DNA from: JAGPCK01 sp964535575
GTDB taxonomy: Bacteria; Bacteroidota; Bacteroidia; UKL13-3
DNA: 64,000 bases
Direction: 5' to 3'
Assembly: GCA_964535575.1 (NCBI GenBank)
Contig: CAZHTC010000001.1
Span: 62,001-126,000 of the forward strand
The notes under the pieces were generated by a model. That model did not search any database. It was not told the origin of the DNA and saw only the letters and a program-made list of their open reading frames with translations. Of this stretch, positions 62,095 to 64,000 are shown one piece after another (position 1 is the stretch's first letter; every line of letters begins with the position of its first letter). The position numbers and the translations under genes were made by a program.

Positions 62095-64000
62095 ATGAAA
62101 CTCGTAAAAATAGTTACATTGATTTTGTTTACAGGGGTTTTCGCCAACCTGAATGCTCAAAACGGAGCAACAGGAAGCTGGAAAGTACACCTGCCTTTTC
62201 AAACCGCTTCAACCCTTACAGCAGATAACCATAGAATTTATGTGGGAGGGCCCAGCGGCATTTTTACCTATGGCATTGACGATAGAGAACTGGAACTGTG
62301 GGACAAAAGCCGTGGCCTGGCTTCCCTTTCCGTTAATGTGCTTAAATACTCCCCGGATTTGGATGTATTGATGATTGTTTATCAAAACGCTGATATTGAT
62401 TTGATAAAAAACGGGGTTATATATAATCTTCCGGATATTGCCCGAAAGCAAATGGTAGGTGAAAAACGTATCAGTCATATTTATTTCAATGGTCAATATG
62501 CTTACCTCTCGGGTTCGTTGGGAATTATTGTGGTTGATATATTAAAGCGTGAAATAAAAGACTCGTACACGAATATCGGTCCTGCAGCCACTACTGTGGA
62601 AGTAAACGGGTGTACCATTTACCACGATTCAATTTATGCTGCAACCCATAAAGGTATTTTACGGGCAAGCATTCACAGTCCCAACCTGGCCGATTATAAT
62701 TACTGGTCGCTGTTTAAGTCCAGTTCAAAAAGTAAGCTCATACACACCTATAACAACAAATTATTTGCTGAAGTAGATACGGTTATGTACACCTTCACCT
62801 CGTCAGGAGCTACTTTTTTACGAGACGGGATAACACGCAGCAACTACGATATCAGCGATAATTTTGGCAATCTTATCATCAGCCAGAATGATGGAATAAC
62901 TATTTTTTGGAAAGAAAATCCGGACATCTCAATCAAAATAGATTTAGACAATCCCGTAAGATCTATAACGGGTACAAACAAACAACTTCTTTTTTTAAGT
63001 TATTACCAGAACGGGCTTAACTATGCCAACACCTTCACCGGCCAGATTGATTCCGATATTCATCCCAACGGACCGGTAGCCATCTCGGGGGCCGACATTT
63101 GTACAGACGGAAATGATGTATATGTGGCCGGAGGAAATCCGGAAAGCTGGTACCTTGGATATAATTTTAATCTTTACTATAAATACAGCAATGGATTATG
63201 GAGCAGTTGTGTTACCAAACAATGTGCACTCGACACAGCATCCGACATTGTGGCCATTGCATCCAATTCGATTACCAATAAATTATATTTAGGTTCATTC
63301 GGGCGCGGACTTTACGAAAAAGATGAAGTCACACAGGAAGTAAAAGCCTACAATGAAACCAACAGTTCATTAGGTCGTCCGCCATCCGATATTAATCGTC
63401 CGTTAAACATTTCGGGCCTTAAAGTTGACCCGAACGGAAATTTATGGGTGAGCAATTACGGATCGTCAAGTCCGCTGAGTGTGCTTACCCCCGAAGGAAA
63501 CTGGAAAAACTTCACCTTCCCCGGTGCTCTTGGCAATCAAAATTCGCTCACTGATATTGATATTGACAACAGTGGATACAAATGGGTGGTAGCCGTGCGC
63601 TCGGTTGGGTTACTGGTTTTTGACGATAACGGAACTATTGACAACACTGCTGATGATCGGTACCGTGTGCTTAAACAGGGTGCCGGAAACGGAGGACTGC
63701 CCAGCAACGATGTGCTGTGTGCCACCAAAGACCGTGACGGAGAAATTTGGGTAGGAACACAGGCGGGCCTGGCTGTAGTATTTGACCCGGCCAATGTATT
63801 TGAGGGATCAGAAGCTGCACAGGTAATTATTGGAACCGGATCAAATGCCGCCTACCTGCTGGGTAACGCTTATATCAATTGCATCACCGTTGACGGAGGT
63901 AACAGAAAATGGATAGGCACAAAAACCGGAGTATGGCTTTTATCACCCGATGGAAATAAAACGATTGCCAATTTTACGGAGGATAACAGCCCACTTATCT
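62095..64000 (+). CDS. porZ: PorZ-like T9SS beta-propeller protein (3' partial)
   Basis: 635 residues of an open frame running off the end; signal peptide residues 1-22 (ending NLNAQ). The sequence begins WKVHLPFQTASTLTADNHRIYVGGPSGIFTYG and contains repeats of the W-x-G-T/S-x-G kind (GNLWVSNYG, GEIWVGTQAGLAVV, RKWIGTKTGVWLL) as in two-component-regulator propellers. The first 100 residues and the NADIDLI motif match PorZ, a T9SS protein that in Porphyromonas gingivalis helps attach anionic lipopolysaccharide to sorted cargo. The C-terminal sorting domain lies outside the window. Confidence 0.85.
   Translation, partial: MKLVKIVTLILFTGVFANLNAQNGATGSWKVHLPFQTASTLTADNHRIYVGGPSGIFTYGIDDRELELWDKSRGLASLSVNVLKYSPDLDVLMIVYQNADIDLIKNGVIYNLPDIARKQMVGEKRISHIYFNGQYAYLSGSLGIIVVDILKREIKDSYTNIGPAATTVEVNGCTIYHDSIYAATHKGILRASIHSPNLADYNYWSLFKSSSKSKLIHTYNNKLFAEVDTVMYTFTSSGATFLRDGITRSNYDISDNFGNLIISQNDGITIFWKENPDISIKIDLDNPVRSITGTNKQLLFLSYYQNGLNYANTFTGQIDSDIHPNGPVAISGADICTDGNDVYVAGGNPESWYLGYNFNLYYKYSNGLWSSCVTKQCALDTASDIVAIASNSITNKLYLGSFGRGLYEKDEVTQEVKAYNETNSSLGRPPSDINRPLNISGLKVDPNGNLWVSNYGSSSPLSVLTPEGNWKNFTFPGALGNQNSLTDIDIDNSGYKWVVAVRSVGLLVFDDNGTIDNTADDRYRVLKQGAGNGGLPSNDVLCATKDRDGEIWVGTQAGLAVVFDPANVFEGSEAAQVIIGTGSNAAYLLGNAYINCITVDGGNRKWIGTKTGVWLLSPDGNKTIANFTEDNSPLI

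Overview
The window reads as ordinary chromosome from a member of the Bacteroidota, probably a gliding or type IX secretion (T9SS) lineage such as Chitinophagales or Sphingobacteriales. The signs are a GldB lipoprotein, a PorP/SprF protein, a PorZ homologue at the right edge, several secreted proteins with T9SS C-terminal sorting domains, split transketolase subunits, a DksA-like protein without a zinc site between ileS and lspA, and many -7 boxes of the Bacteroidota form TAnnTTTG. Genus or species cannot be read from the sequence. No rRNA, tRNA, CRISPR array, transposase or integrase was seen. Coding density is high; only 39042-39894 exceeds 300 bases without a gene.

Layout. 1-7.3 kb: end of a class V aminotransferase, gldB, an outer-membrane barrel, nadE, a SirB1-like protein and topA. 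7.4-9.3 kb: secreted M43 metalloprotease. 9.3-14.8 kb: aroB-aroA-aroC (shikimate steps 2, 6 and 7), then proline dehydrogenase and two small TonB C-terminal-domain proteins on the other strand. 14.8-20.2 kb: secreted nuclease, lysS, an RlmI-like methyltransferase and a flavoprotein. 20.3-23.5 kb: transketolase in two subunits with a von Willebrand A protein between them. 23.5-31.2 kb: type-B sorting-domain lipoprotein with its PorP/SprF partner, PAS histidine kinase, ComB-like phosphatase, gcvT and a very large secreted CotH protein. 31.3-36.1 kb: three glycosyltransferase genes. 36.3-39.0 kb: a Fic-fold protein that has lost its active site and carries a helix-turn-helix, a CPBP protease and a lipoprotein hydrolase.

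Accessory part. From 39.05 to 42.3 kb there is a visibly AT-richer island. It starts with a 304-bp-period tandem repeat containing elements with 12-bp inverted ends, followed by three single genes all on the plus strand (DUF2971, LRAT-like, CoiA-like nuclease). A hairpin repeat sits after the first and at the end of the second, and no integrase is visible. A second small accessory module, a nucleotidyltransferase with an overlapping 60-residue partner (46.6-47.2 kb), lies between perfect 17-bp direct repeats.

Right part. 42.4-46.5 kb: DUF2795, menE, AhpD-like protein, acyltransferase and phospholipase D-type synthase. 47.5-64 kb: lpdA, a large secreted subtilase, serS, an RNA-binding RRM protein, then MMPL transporter-ileS-dksA-like-lspA on the minus strand and porZ, cut by the window end. 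The secreted proteases, nuclease and CotH protein would all leave the cell through the T9SS, to which PorZ and PorP/SprF belong.
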